Shown in pieces: positions 25,963 to 34,724 of a stretch of DNA of 39,547 nucleotides; the stretch's first letter is position 1; each line of letters begins with the position of its first letter. The notes below the pieces were generated by a model. It ran no database searches and was not told the DNA's origin. It saw only the letters and a program-made list of their open reading frames with translations. The stretch covers positions 1-39,547 of the forward strand of contig JADKCF010000023.1 in the NCBI GenBank assembly GCA_016714765.1, given 5' to 3'. The translations under genes and the position numbers were made by a program. Source of the stretch: Saprospiraceae bacterium. GTDB lineage: Bacteria; Bacteroidota; Bacteroidia; Chitinophagales; Saprospiraceae.

Positions 25963-27093
25963 CTACCACTGAGGGCAGAAGTTGTCATCATTATGATACT
26001 CACCAATATAGATCAAACTAATCTCCAAAGAAGACAATGATTTCCTATCTTTGACAAGACTCCCTACATTCTGGTCATAACTAAATCCTAAAATAAAGTT
26101 ATTCATCTCAAGACCAAACATGCCAATGACGGACTCCATTCCAAAATTATTATAATTCTTTACACCTCGTAAGTATGGTCCAAGCAACAGATACTGACCT
26201 GCTGTTTTTGATATCTTATACCTGAATGTAGCACCCAGATTCAACTCGGAATGGGGACCCTGTACAAGTGCATTGACCCGGGGTTGGATGGACATTCTGT
26301 TTCCCGTTTTAATGGAAGCTCCTGTGTGAACACTCCATTTGGCTTGTAAAATATCAGTTTTGGAAATTTGAGGGTCTATGATGTCAGGGGTGTTAAAAAA
26401 AGATATATTAGGTTTAGTGGCGTGGAAATAACCTGCCCCTGCGTGAAAGCTAAAGCTCTTATTTGGTGTGATACTATAGTAAATACCCATATTAATATCT
26501 GCATATGCCCGATTATTGGGTGGTAGGTTTTCGCCACTTACTAATGTATACCCATCAATGGCATTGAACTGGTCCTGAAATGTTAAATCCTCATAGTTGA
26601 TGGTTTTTTGGAAAATACCTCCCTGTATACCAATTCCCAAGTATTGTTTTGTCTTTTTATCCAAAGATTTGTGGTACGCCGCAGTGAGCATAATCTGATT
26701 TGTATTTAAATCAAAGCTAGAGACTCTATCACCAAAAAAAGTGATACCCAAAGCTACAATGTCCTGTACATTTTTATTCCCGTAATTTACATTAAACTTG
26801 ACATCACCGCTGACCGCAAAAGTTTTGAGAGGATCATCCACAGCGGACCTCCATTGATCCCTGTAAATGGCAGAAATCCTGAAAGTACCGGTATAAGTCC
26901 CTGCAATAGCGGGATTTAAAGTCAGTGGCGAAGCATAAAACTGAGAAAAATGCGCATCTTGAGATGAAACCTTCAAAGCAGAACCACTCATAAAAATCAT
27001 CAAAACCACTTGCAATTTAAATAAACAGAGCAGATTCTTTCTATTTCCCTTATGTTCCTTACTACAAATAAATTGACCGATGATTGATTCCAT
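25963..27093 (-). CDS. PorP/SprF-family type IX secretion outer-membrane protein
   Basis: A 376-residue outer-membrane beta barrel of the PorP/SprF family, which anchors type IX secretion or gliding components. The family hallmark is SSQDAHFSQFYASPLTLNPAIAGTY directly after the signal peptide, and the C-terminus ends LEISLIYIGEY...FCPQW, the common closing block. The reading frame begins with a long 45-residue leader; ATG at 27000 is an alternative that would give a shorter, atypical signal peptide. No PorE, PorK/L or gliding genes are visible nearby, so it is an orphan copy, as is common in Saprospiria. A -7 box lies at 27111-27118. Confidence 0.92.
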   Translation of the reverse strand: MESIIGQFICSKEHKGNRKNLLCLFKLQVVLMIFMSGSALKVSSQDAHFSQFYASPLTLNPAIAGTYTGTFRISAIYRDQWRSAVDDPLKTFAVSGDVKFNVNYGNKNVQDIVALGITFFGDRVSSFDLNTNQIMLTAAYHKSLDKKTKQYLGIGIQGGIFQKTINYEDLTFQDQFNAIDGYTLVSGENLPPNNRAYADINMGIYYSITPNKSFSFHAGAGYFHATKPNISFFNTPDIIDPQISKTDILQAKWSVHTGASIKTGNRMSIQPRVNALVQGPHSELNLGATFRYKISKTAGQYLLLGPYLRGVKNYNNFGMESVIGMFGLEMNNFILGFSYDQNVGSLVKDRKSLSSLEISLIYIGEYHNDDNFCPQW

Positions 27094-27110
27094 TCATAAA
27101 AATTTAGGCA

Positions 27111-27118
27111 CAAAACTA
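27111..27118 (-). promoter_or_regulatory. Candidate -7 box for the PorP/SprF gene
   Basis: TAGTTTTG on the minus strand, the same octamer as at topA (15659-15666), 18 bases before the gene's first ATG. No TTTG at the usual spacing. Confidence 0.4.
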
Positions 27119-27234
27119 ATTAAATATATCCATTCATTATTCGATTTGAAAAATAATGGACTGATTTTTGAATAACTGTAACAATAACAAATATAAAACG
27201 TAACTGAGCCTTTAAATAGTATATATCAGCATAC

Positions 27235-28044
27235 ATGTCCAGGAAAAAAAAGATTGATACCAGGCATTTGTTTCATGGCATTTGTCATCTTAATGTTATT
27301 CCCGTATTGCGGAAAACTGAGGATGACCAGGGAATGATTAGTCAGATGCTATTCGGTGAGACGTGTATAATCCTGGAGAAAAAAAATAAACACTGGTTTA
27401 AGATCCAAACCACGGAATGTAATATCACAGGATGGGTCAGATCTATTCAAATAACGCTGATTTCTGAAAATGATTATTCTCTATATCAAACAAAAACAGC
27501 CACGGCTCTGGAAATTTGTCACCCTGTTTTTAATGATGAATATTCGAAATCCATAGTAATGGGTTCAACCCTACCCCTTTTTGATGGCATCTCCTGTACC
27601 ATGCCGGATAATAAATATGTGTATAATGGCCAGGCCGCACAATCCGGAGGTCTGGAATTGAATCCCGAAATATTGGTTAAAATAGCCCGAAGATATTTAT
27701 TCAGTCCTGAATTGCAGGGCGGTAGATCACCATTTGGCATAGATGGTGGTGCGCTGATCCAAAATGTATTCCGATTTTTCGAAATTTCTTTACCGCGATT
27801 CCCCCATGAGCAATATATGTATGGAGAAATCATTGATTTTGTAGAGCTGGCACAGGAGGGCGACCTTGCTTTCTGTCAGGATGAAAATGGTCAGATAACA
27901 CATGCAGGCATCGTCATAGGTGATAAAAAAATTCTGCATTGTTATGGTTGTGTCCGGATCGACAAGCTGGATCATTTTGGATTTTACAATGCTGAATTGA
28001 GAAAATACACGCATAAACTCAGGATCATCAAAAGGGTCATATGA
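27235..28044 (+). CDS. NlpC/P60-fold protein with SH3-like domains, catalytic Cys absent
   Basis: A 269-residue protein with the layout of bacterial gamma-D-glutamyl-diamino-acid endopeptidases (two SH3-like domains, residues about 13-135, then an NlpC/P60 domain). The P60 domain matches well: GGRSPFGID (162-170), ISLPRFPHEQ, EGDLAFCQDENGQITHAGI with His223, and ILHCYGCVRIDKLD with His235. The nucleophile motif DCSG is D170-GGA here (codons 27742-27753), so the catalytic Cys is Gly and both following residues differ too. Cys236 and Cys239 near the second His are not in the usual nucleophile position. No signal peptide is seen. A binding, non-catalytic role is inferred. Confidence 0.85.
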   Translation: MSRKKKIDTRHLFHGICHLNVIPVLRKTEDDQGMISQMLFGETCIILEKKNKHWFKIQTTECNITGWVRSIQITLISENDYSLYQTKTATALEICHPVFNDEYSKSIVMGSTLPLFDGISCTMPDNKYVYNGQAAQSGGLELNPEILVKIARRYLFSPELQGGRSPFGIDGGALIQNVFRFFEISLPRFPHEQYMYGEIIDFVELAQEGDLAFCQDENGQITHAGIVIGDKKILHCYGCVRIDKLDHFGFYNAELRKYTHKLRIIKRVI

Positions 28045-28460
28045 CTCCGTTTTAGATTTAAGTACTTTTTAAAATCTAACTTACATCCAGAATAATCATT
28101 AGGTTTTGTTACGAGACGAAATTATACAATATAGCTATAAAGCACATGAAAGCCGTTTAAAAAGCCATACGAAATGCTTTTTAGCTTGAACCACGAACAA
28201 CTGAATCATGGCTTCGGTAAATGTAATATTACTGGGTTAAACCCTGGTACAGCCCGTGCCCCAAGCCCAAAAACTGCATTAAATCACATCAATACATGAT
28301 GAGGGTCATATTTTTGGCTTTGTATCCTTTCTAACTTGCAGCCATTTAAATGGTAAAAGGAAAAATCATGAAATGAGCATGAGCAGTAAGCATATAAACC
28401 GTGATGATTATTTTTCATGCGAATTCCATCTGATCTTAAAATTCAAATAAAATTTAACAG
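28045..28460. promoter_or_regulatory. 416-base leader of the redox cluster with two palindromes
   Basis: No convincing gene or RNA is seen. The region contains a -7-like TATTTTTG at 28309-28316, a small odd palindrome GGGTTAAACCC (28234-28244) and the perfect 12-bp palindrome CCATTTAAATGG (28342-28353), about 120 bases before the ATG at 28461. These could be regulator sites for the downstream oxidoreductase-Rnf genes. A weak 7-8-bp hairpin with A/T arms at 28158-28183 may end the upstream transcript. Confidence 0.3.
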
Positions 28461-31400
28461 ATGAATGAGTCAATCAAATACCCTGGTGTAAAAACTGTAA
28501 TGGATGGAAATACTGCAGCAATCATGTGCGAGCGTGAGTCTACTGATGCTGCAGGCGCATACCCTATCACCCCATCCACCCAAATGGGTGAATACTGGGC
28601 AGAAGAAGCAGCTAAAGGCCATCTCAACATATCAGACAGGCCGTTGATCTTTATCGAGCCCGAAGGCGAACACGCAGCGGCAGCAGTTACTGCCGGTCTT
28701 TCTATGACAGGTTTGAGAGCAGCCAATTTTTCTTCCGGTCAGGGTATTGCCTACATGCATGAATCACTTTATGCTGCCGTAGGTAAAAGATTGACTTATG
28801 TCCTCAATATTGGTGCAAGGGCGATGACCAAATCCACCCTCAATGTACATGCAGGACATGATGACTATCATGCCATAGATGACACAGGGTTCTTCCAGCT
28901 ATTCGCCAAAAATGTACAACATGTAGCTGATATGAACATTATAGCGCACCGAATAGCGGAATTAGCTCTTACCCCGGGTGTCATTGCTCAGGATGGATTT
29001 TTAACGACGCACCTTATAGAATCCTTATATCTTCCGGAGAGAAACCTGATAAGAGACTATTTGGGTAGGCCTGATGATATCATAGATACTCCCACTCCTG
29101 CACAGAAAATCATTTACGGCGATCAGCGTCGACGTATACCTGAAGTCTGGGATGTGGACAACCCTATGATGGCTGGTATCGTGCAAAATCAGGATTCCTA
29201 TATGCAGAGTGTAGCATCGCAAAGACCATTCTTCTTTGACCACATCAAACAGCTGGCAGATCAGGCTTTTAGAGAATATGCGCAATTGACAGGCAGATAT
29301 TACGAAAGAGTGATGTCTTATAAATCGAGAGATGCCGAATATCTTATTTTAGGACAAGGCAGCCTTATACCAAGTGCAGAGGTAGTATCAGATTATTTAC
29401 GTGAAACAAGAGGCATAAAGGTCGGTGTAATTGACCTTGTTATGTTCAGGCCATTTCCTGCAGATTTATTGTCTCAGCTATTGAAAGGTAAAAAAGGTGT
29501 GGTAATATTAGAAAGATTAGACCAGCCTTTGGCAGAGGATTTACCAATAGCTAGAGAAGTCAGAGCCGTACTTTCAAAATGTCAGGAAAATGGTATAGCT
29601 CAAAAGAACCTACCCTACCCTGATCTGGATGTATACAGAACAGGAGATACACCCGCTATTTATTCAGGATCATTCGGTATGGGGAGCAGAGACCTACAGC
29701 CTGAAGGTATCATCGGAGCAGTAGAAAATATGCTTCCTGACGGAAAACATAAAAAACAGTTTTATCTTTCTATAGACTTCCTGAGAGATGTACCTTACAC
29801 ACCTAAACAAAAATTATATCAGGAATCCATTTCTGATGCATATCCCAACATCAAAGATTTGAGCGTGAGAGGAAGCGAAAATCCTAACATGATGCCAAAA
29901 GATGCTATCACCGTAAGATTTCACTCTATCGGTGGCTGGGGAGCGATCACGACAGGTAAAAATCTGGCGATGACGCTTTATGATCTGCTCGGTTACGAAA
30001 TAAAAGCCAATCCGAAATATGGTTCTGAGAAAAAAGGTCAGCCTACTACATATTATCTTGCCGCTGCTCCTGAACCAATCAAAATCAATTGTGAATATTT
30101 TTTTGTCGATGTAGTGTTGTCACCGGACCCCAATGTATTTAAACATACCAATGCCCTGGCAGGATTGAAACGAGGCGGATGTTTCATCATCCAGAGCGAT
30201 CAGGAAAAACCCGAAAAAGTATGGGCCAACATACCTGCACCTTATCAAAAAGTTATTATAGAACAGGAAATTCATATTTTCTATATCGATGGCTTTAAAA
30301 TAGCCAGAGAAGAAGCTACAGATGTTGAGTTACAACTCAGAATGCAAGGTATCGCCTTTCAGGGCGCATTTTTTGCAGCGTCTCCACTGATGCAAAAGGC
30401 CAATCTGAATGATGTTGAACTGTTGAAAGCCATCGAAGATCAGTTAATGCACAAGTTCGGTTCCAAAGGTCAGCGAGTGGTGGATGATAACATGAGAGTG
30501 GTTAAACGTGGATTTGATGAAGTGAGAGAAATCAAGATTAAAGAAATCAGTACCATTAGTCCCGAAAAGGTCAATGGCAAACCTGCACTTCCTCTCCCGA
30601 CGATGCTGAAAAGTACTCCTCAGAGTCAGTCAAAATTGAGTGATATTCACAGATTTTGGGAGCAAACCGGTAATTTCTACCTTCAGGGAATGGGTAATGA
30701 CAACATCACAGATCCATTTATAGGTCTGAGCGTGATGCCTGCCACTACTTCTTTATTCAGAGATATGACAGGAATCAGATTTGATCACCCATCATGGATA
30801 CCCAATAATTGTACGGCCTGCGGTAATTGTTATACTGTTTGTCCAGACACGGCTATACCCGGTTTAGTAAGCACTTTGTCAGATGTATTGGAGACCATAG
30901 TCAAGAGAGTCAAGAAAAATCACGGCAATGTAGAAGTGCTTCCAAAAGCAGTGCGACAGATGGAAAGTCACATCCGAACACTCATGAATCAACCTAAAAA
31001 TGGTGCGACTGTCAATACTTACATCAACCATGCTATCTCCAAAATGATCTCGGAGAGTAATGGTGACGAAAATGTAGTCAGAGAGTTTGGCTGGTTTAAA
31101 GACGAAATGGGTGATTTTGATTTTGCCCTCACCAGACCCTATTTTGATCTGCACGAAAAAAATGAACCCAATAGTGGCGGACTTTTCAGCATTACGATCA
31201 ATCCCACTACCTGTAAAGGATGTATGGAATGTGTCAATGTGTGCGATGATGGAGCGCTCAAAATTGTTCCTCAGACAGAAGAATCAGTGGCAAGTATGAG
31301 AAGTCAATGGGATCTGTGGTTAGACCTGCCCAATACACCAAAAAAATACAATCGCATAGATAGTCTGGAGGAAAAAATCGGCCCTTTGGAAACCATATTA

Positions 31401-33365
31401 TTAAACAAAGATGCTTATCTGAGTTTTGCCAGTGGTGACGGAGCGTGTTTGGGTTGTTCTGAAAAATCAGTGGTTCACTTATTCACCGCTACTGTTGAGT
31501 CCCTCATGCAGCCACGTATAGAAAAACATCTTGCCTATTTGGATGATTTAATTGCCAAATTAGAAAAACTGGTGCAACAAAAACTGATCAGCACACTGGA
31601 TGTCTCGGATACTGATACTCTGACTCGTATTGTTCAGGAATCTTATACCAGTGACCTGAAAGTGTCTGATCTGGCACATAAATTAGATCGTGAAAAAGAA
31701 ACATCACCTGTAGATCAGGATTGGTTGATGGATATTACAAGAACTTTGGCCAAACTTAAAAACCTGAAATGGAAATATACTCAAGGTACCACAGGAAAAG
31801 GAAGGTCATCTATGGGTATGTGTAATTCTACCGGTTGTACATCGGTTTGGGGTAGCACTTATCCTTTCAATCCTTATCCTTTCCCTTGGACCAACCATCT
31901 TTTCCAGGATTCCACATCCATTGCGATGGGTATTTTTGAAGGTCACATGTCCAAAATGGCCGATGGATTTAAAGCCATCAGAAAAGCAGAACTTGTCATC
32001 AATGGTCAATATCAACCAGCGACACACGATCCTATATTTACTTACTTTACATGGGAACAATTCACAGATGAAGAATGGTTGCTTTGTCCTCCAGTAGTAG
32101 CCTTAGGTGGCGACGGAGCCATGTACGATATAGGTTTCCAAAATCTTTCGAGAATGATGGCTTCCGGTAAACCTATCAAAGTGGTTGTAGTCGATACACA
32201 GGTTTACTCCAATACAGGTGGTCAGGCTTGTACATCAGGATTTATCGGCCAGGTATCGGATATGGCCCAATATGGAAAGGTATGGAAAGGAAAATCTGAG
32301 CCAAGAAAAGAAATAGGGTTGATAGCCATGGCACACCGTAATACATTTGTACTGCAAAGCACACTAGCCAATACCAGTCAGATGATAGAAGGATTTATAG
32401 ATGGTTTGATGGCCAAGAGACCTGCCATATTCAATATCTACACTACTTGTCAGCCAGAACATGGTGTCGCAGACGACCTTGGTGTACATCAGGCAAGGTT
32501 AGCTATGGAATCCAGGGCTTACCCAATATTCCAATACAATCCTGCCAAAGGGCATAAAATAGAAGAGTGTCTTGACCTCAGTGGAAATCCGGCAATGGAT
32601 CTTTTGTGGCCAACTTACAAACTCAAATACACAGAATTTGGAATGGAAAAAACCATGGAAGTGGCGATGACCTTTGCAGATTTTGCACTGACAGAAGCGA
32701 GATTCAGAAAACACTTCAGGAAAGTTCCTAGAGACGCCTGGAATGATAATATGATGGTACTGCCAGATTTTATCGAACTGACAGAAGCTGAAAGAGAAGG
32801 CATCTTCCCATACATTTGGACTGTGGATAAAAAACAGAATCTAGTGAGAGTCTTAGTCGCTGCTCCTATAGTTGAATCATGCGAAGATAGAAAAAACTTC
32901 TGGGTCATGCTCAAAGAATTGGCGGGATTAGATAATGTAGAAGCAGCAGTAGTCGATATCGAAGACAAAATACGTAAAGAAGTCGTAGGTAAAATAGCCA
33001 AAGGATTGATGCAATTAGCTGGTGGCAATGGCTCAGGAATAGAAAATCTGGTAACTCAGGCAGAACCTGCCATCCCGACATCAGCTTCTTCAAATCAAGC
33101 TGCAACTGATACCGGATATATGGCTCCCTGGATAGAATCGGAGAGCTGTACAGCATGTGATGAATGTACCAAACTCAACAGCAAAATATTTGCTTACAAC
33201 AATAACAAAAAGGCTTATATCATCAACCCTAATGGCGGACCATATCAGGACCTGGTGAAAGCTGCAGAGAAATGTACAGCCAGAGTGATTCATCCGGGAT
33301 TACCTACTGACAGGAACGAAAAAGATATTGATAAATGGATCAAAAGAGGAGAAAAATTTAATTAA
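28461..33365 (+). CDS. Large pyruvate (2-oxoacid):ferredoxin oxidoreductase with extra C-terminal ferredoxin-like domain
   Basis: Oxidises a 2-oxoacid plus CoA to acyl-CoA and CO2, passing electrons through thiamine diphosphate and iron-sulfur clusters. The order is alpha (AGAYPITPSTQMGEYW), gamma (ITVRFHSIGGWGAITTGKNL), two-cluster domain (C784/787/790/794 and C918/921/924/928), then the TPP domain with proximal-cluster ligands C996, C999, C1126, C1330 and GGDGAMYD...NTGGQ. It is 1634 residues against about 1170-1200 for usual single-chain enzymes: about 75-80 extra residues lie between the two cluster motifs, about 100 more between C999 and C1126, and a C-terminal four-Cys domain follows (C1563/1566/1569/1605). 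The substrate Arg of the ARQTGF motif is Asp140 (AIDDTGF), so the substrate may not be pyruvate. rnfC starts 8 bases later. Confidence 0.93.
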   Translation: MNESIKYPGVKTVMDGNTAAIMCERESTDAAGAYPITPSTQMGEYWAEEAAKGHLNISDRPLIFIEPEGEHAAAAVTAGLSMTGLRAANFSSGQGIAYMHESLYAAVGKRLTYVLNIGARAMTKSTLNVHAGHDDYHAIDDTGFFQLFAKNVQHVADMNIIAHRIAELALTPGVIAQDGFLTTHLIESLYLPERNLIRDYLGRPDDIIDTPTPAQKIIYGDQRRRIPEVWDVDNPMMAGIVQNQDSYMQSVASQRPFFFDHIKQLADQAFREYAQLTGRYYERVMSYKSRDAEYLILGQGSLIPSAEVVSDYLRETRGIKVGVIDLVMFRPFPADLLSQLLKGKKGVVILERLDQPLAEDLPIAREVRAVLSKCQENGIAQKNLPYPDLDVYRTGDTPAIYSGSFGMGSRDLQPEGIIGAVENMLPDGKHKKQFYLSIDFLRDVPYTPKQKLYQESISDAYPNIKDLSVRGSENPNMMPKDAITVRFHSIGGWGAITTGKNLAMTLYDLLGYEIKANPKYGSEKKGQPTTYYLAAAPEPIKINCEYFFVDVVLSPDPNVFKHTNALAGLKRGGCFIIQSDQEKPEKVWANIPAPYQKVIIEQEIHIFYIDGFKIAREEATDVELQLRMQGIAFQGAFFAASPLMQKANLNDVELLKAIEDQLMHKFGSKGQRVVDDNMRVVKRGFDEVREIKIKEISTISPEKVNGKPALPLPTMLKSTPQSQSKLSDIHRFWEQTGNFYLQGMGNDNITDPFIGLSVMPATTSLFRDMTGIRFDHPSWIPNNCTACGNCYTVCPDTAIPGLVSTLSDVLETIVKRVKKNHGNVEVLPKAVRQMESHIRTLMNQPKNGATVNTYINHAISKMISESNGDENVVREFGWFKDEMGDFDFALTRPYFDLHEKNEPNSGGLFSITINPTTCKGCMECVNVCDDGALKIVPQTEESVASMRSQWDLWLDLPNTPKKYNRIDSLEEKIGPLETILLNKDAYLSFASGDGACLGCSEKSVVHLFTATVESLMQPRIEKHLAYLDDLIAKLEKLVQQKLISTLDVSDTDTLTRIVQESYTSDLKVSDLAHKLDREKETSPVDQDWLMDITRTLAKLKNLKWKYTQGTTGKGRSSMGMCNSTGCTSVWGSTYPFNPYPFPWTNHLFQDSTSIAMGIFEGHMSKMADGFKAIRKAELVINGQYQPATHDPIFTYFTWEQFTDEEWLLCPPVVALGGDGAMYDIGFQNLSRMMASGKPIKVVVVDTQVYSNTGGQACTSGFIGQVSDMAQYGKVWKGKSEPRKEIGLIAMAHRNTFVLQSTLANTSQMIEGFIDGLMAKRPAIFNIYTTCQPEHGVADDLGVHQARLAMESRAYPIFQYNPAKGHKIEECLDLSGNPAMDLLWPTYKLKYTEFGMEKTMEVAMTFADFALTEARFRKHFRKVPRDAWNDNMMVLPDFIELTEAEREGIFPYIWTVDKKQNLVRVLVAAPIVESCEDRKNFWVMLKELAGLDNVEAAVVDIEDKIRKEVVGKIAKGLMQLAGGNGSGIENLVTQAEPAIPTSASSNQAATDTGYMAPWIESESCTACDECTKLNSKIFAYNNNKKAYIINPNGGPYQDLVKAAEKCTARVIHPGLPTDRNEKDIDKWIKRGEKFN

Positions 33366-33373
33366 CAATATCG

Positions 33374-34720
33374 ATGGACTTCCTTTCATTACATACAAAT
33401 TCATTTAAAAATGGCATCCATCCTCCTGAAAACAAGGAAGATACCAGGGGCTTGCCTATCAGACAGTTTCCTTTTGCTACGGAATTGATTATACCTATGA
33501 CGCAGCATATAGGAGCTCCTGCTGAGATCACAGTGCGTGAAGGTCAGGAAGTGTCGAGAGGCCAGGTGATAGCCAAAGCAGCAGGGTATGTATCTGTTCC
33601 TATACATTCACCGATATCAGGCATGGTAGAAAAAATCGGTTTGGTACCTACCATCTCCGGAAGCAAAGCACAGGGAGTAACCATCAAAGCATTTCCATCT
33701 TCAGGCCAGGAAGTTGCAGAAGGATATTGTATAGACTACAAAACGGCAACAGCAGATGAAATCTTACAAGCTATCCAGGATGCCGGTATTGTAGGTCTGG
33801 GAGGAGCAGCCTTCCCGACACATGTAAAACTAAAAGTTCCGGAAGGTAAGGTGTGCGATTACCTCATCATCAATGGAATAGAATGTGAGCCTTATCTCAC
33901 CACAGACCACAGGGTCATGCTGGAGCAGGGCGATGATATCTACATGGGCATCCGATACCTGATGAAGGTAACAGGTGCCAAAGAGGTCATCATCGGTATA
34001 GAAGGCAATAAACAGGATGCCGCAGACCATCTCACCAAAATGAAACCTGACGATATCCCGGTTTCCGTTAAAGTAGTACCGGTAAAATACCCCCAAGGCT
34101 CCGAGAAAATGCTCATCACAGCAGTTTTAGGAAAGGAAGTACCTTCGGGTGGCTTACCGATAGACGTCAATATCGTTACTGTCAATATAGCAACGACTGC
34201 GGAAATGGGTCGCTTGCTACCACATGGTCGAGGTATTCAGGAAAGAGTCATCACCATTTCTGGTCCTGCCGTTAAGAAAAAAGGAAATTATCTCATTCCC
34301 ATAGGTACACCATTGAGATTTGTATTAGATCATGTAGGGATTGTTGATGATATTGCAGAGATTTATATGGGTGGGCCTATGATGGGTCCTGCTGTGGCGG
34401 ATCTGGATATTTCCATTACCAAAGGTACTTCCGGTATCTTGGTTTTCGGCAGTAAGGATGTAGTACATACGGATAACATATACCCTTGTATAAAATGTGG
34501 TGCTTGTGTAGATGCTTGCCCCATCTCACTCAATCCTTCCAAACTGGGTATTCTGGCAAAATTTGAGTCTTACGACCGTATGGTTTCTGATTTTAACCTG
34601 ATGGATTGTTTTGAATGTGGTTCATGTTCGTATGTATGTCCGTCGCACATTCCATTGGTGCAGTATTTCAGGCTTTCAAAGTCAAGATACAAAAGAAAAC
34701 AAGCCCTAAATCAACATTGA
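33374..34720 (+). CDS. rnfC: Ion-translocating oxidoreductase (Rnf) subunit RnfC
   Basis: The peripheral NADH/FMN subunit of the Rnf complex, which couples ferredoxin:NAD+ electron transfer to Na+ or H+ export. It has 448 residues. After a short leader comes a biotinyl-like barrel (PAEITVREGQEVSRGQVIAK), then the complex-I-51-kDa-like FMN/NADH fold (GLGGAAFPTHVKLKVPEG; NGIECEPYLTTD) and two 4Fe-4S motifs, C372/375/378/382 and C412/415/418/422. It begins 8 bases after the large oxidoreductase, placing it in the same transcript. Unlike gamma-proteobacterial RnfC it has no long C-terminal repeat extension. Confidence 0.96.
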   Translation: MDFLSLHTNSFKNGIHPPENKEDTRGLPIRQFPFATELIIPMTQHIGAPAEITVREGQEVSRGQVIAKAAGYVSVPIHSPISGMVEKIGLVPTISGSKAQGVTIKAFPSSGQEVAEGYCIDYKTATADEILQAIQDAGIVGLGGAAFPTHVKLKVPEGKVCDYLIINGIECEPYLTTDHRVMLEQGDDIYMGIRYLMKVTGAKEVIIGIEGNKQDAADHLTKMKPDDIPVSVKVVPVKYPQGSEKMLITAVLGKEVPSGGLPIDVNIVTVNIATTAEMGRLLPHGRGIQERVITISGPAVKKKGNYLIPIGTPLRFVLDHVGIVDDIAEIYMGGPMMGPAVADLDISITKGTSGILVFGSKDVVHTDNIYPCIKCGACVDACPISLNPSKLGILAKFESYDRMVSDFNLMDCFECGSCSYVCPSHIPLVQYFRLSKSRYKRKQALNQH

Positions 34721-34724
34721 AGTC

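Noticed and set aside
28158..28183. Hairpin AAAAAGC...GCTTTTT as a definite terminator
   Set aside because: Only 7-8 pairs, mostly A-T, with a 10-base loop and a short T run; kept only as a remark in the leader entry.
32615..33028. Minus-strand frame of 137 codons inside the large oxidoreductase
   Set aside because: Composition is what antisense of a coding region gives; no motifs.
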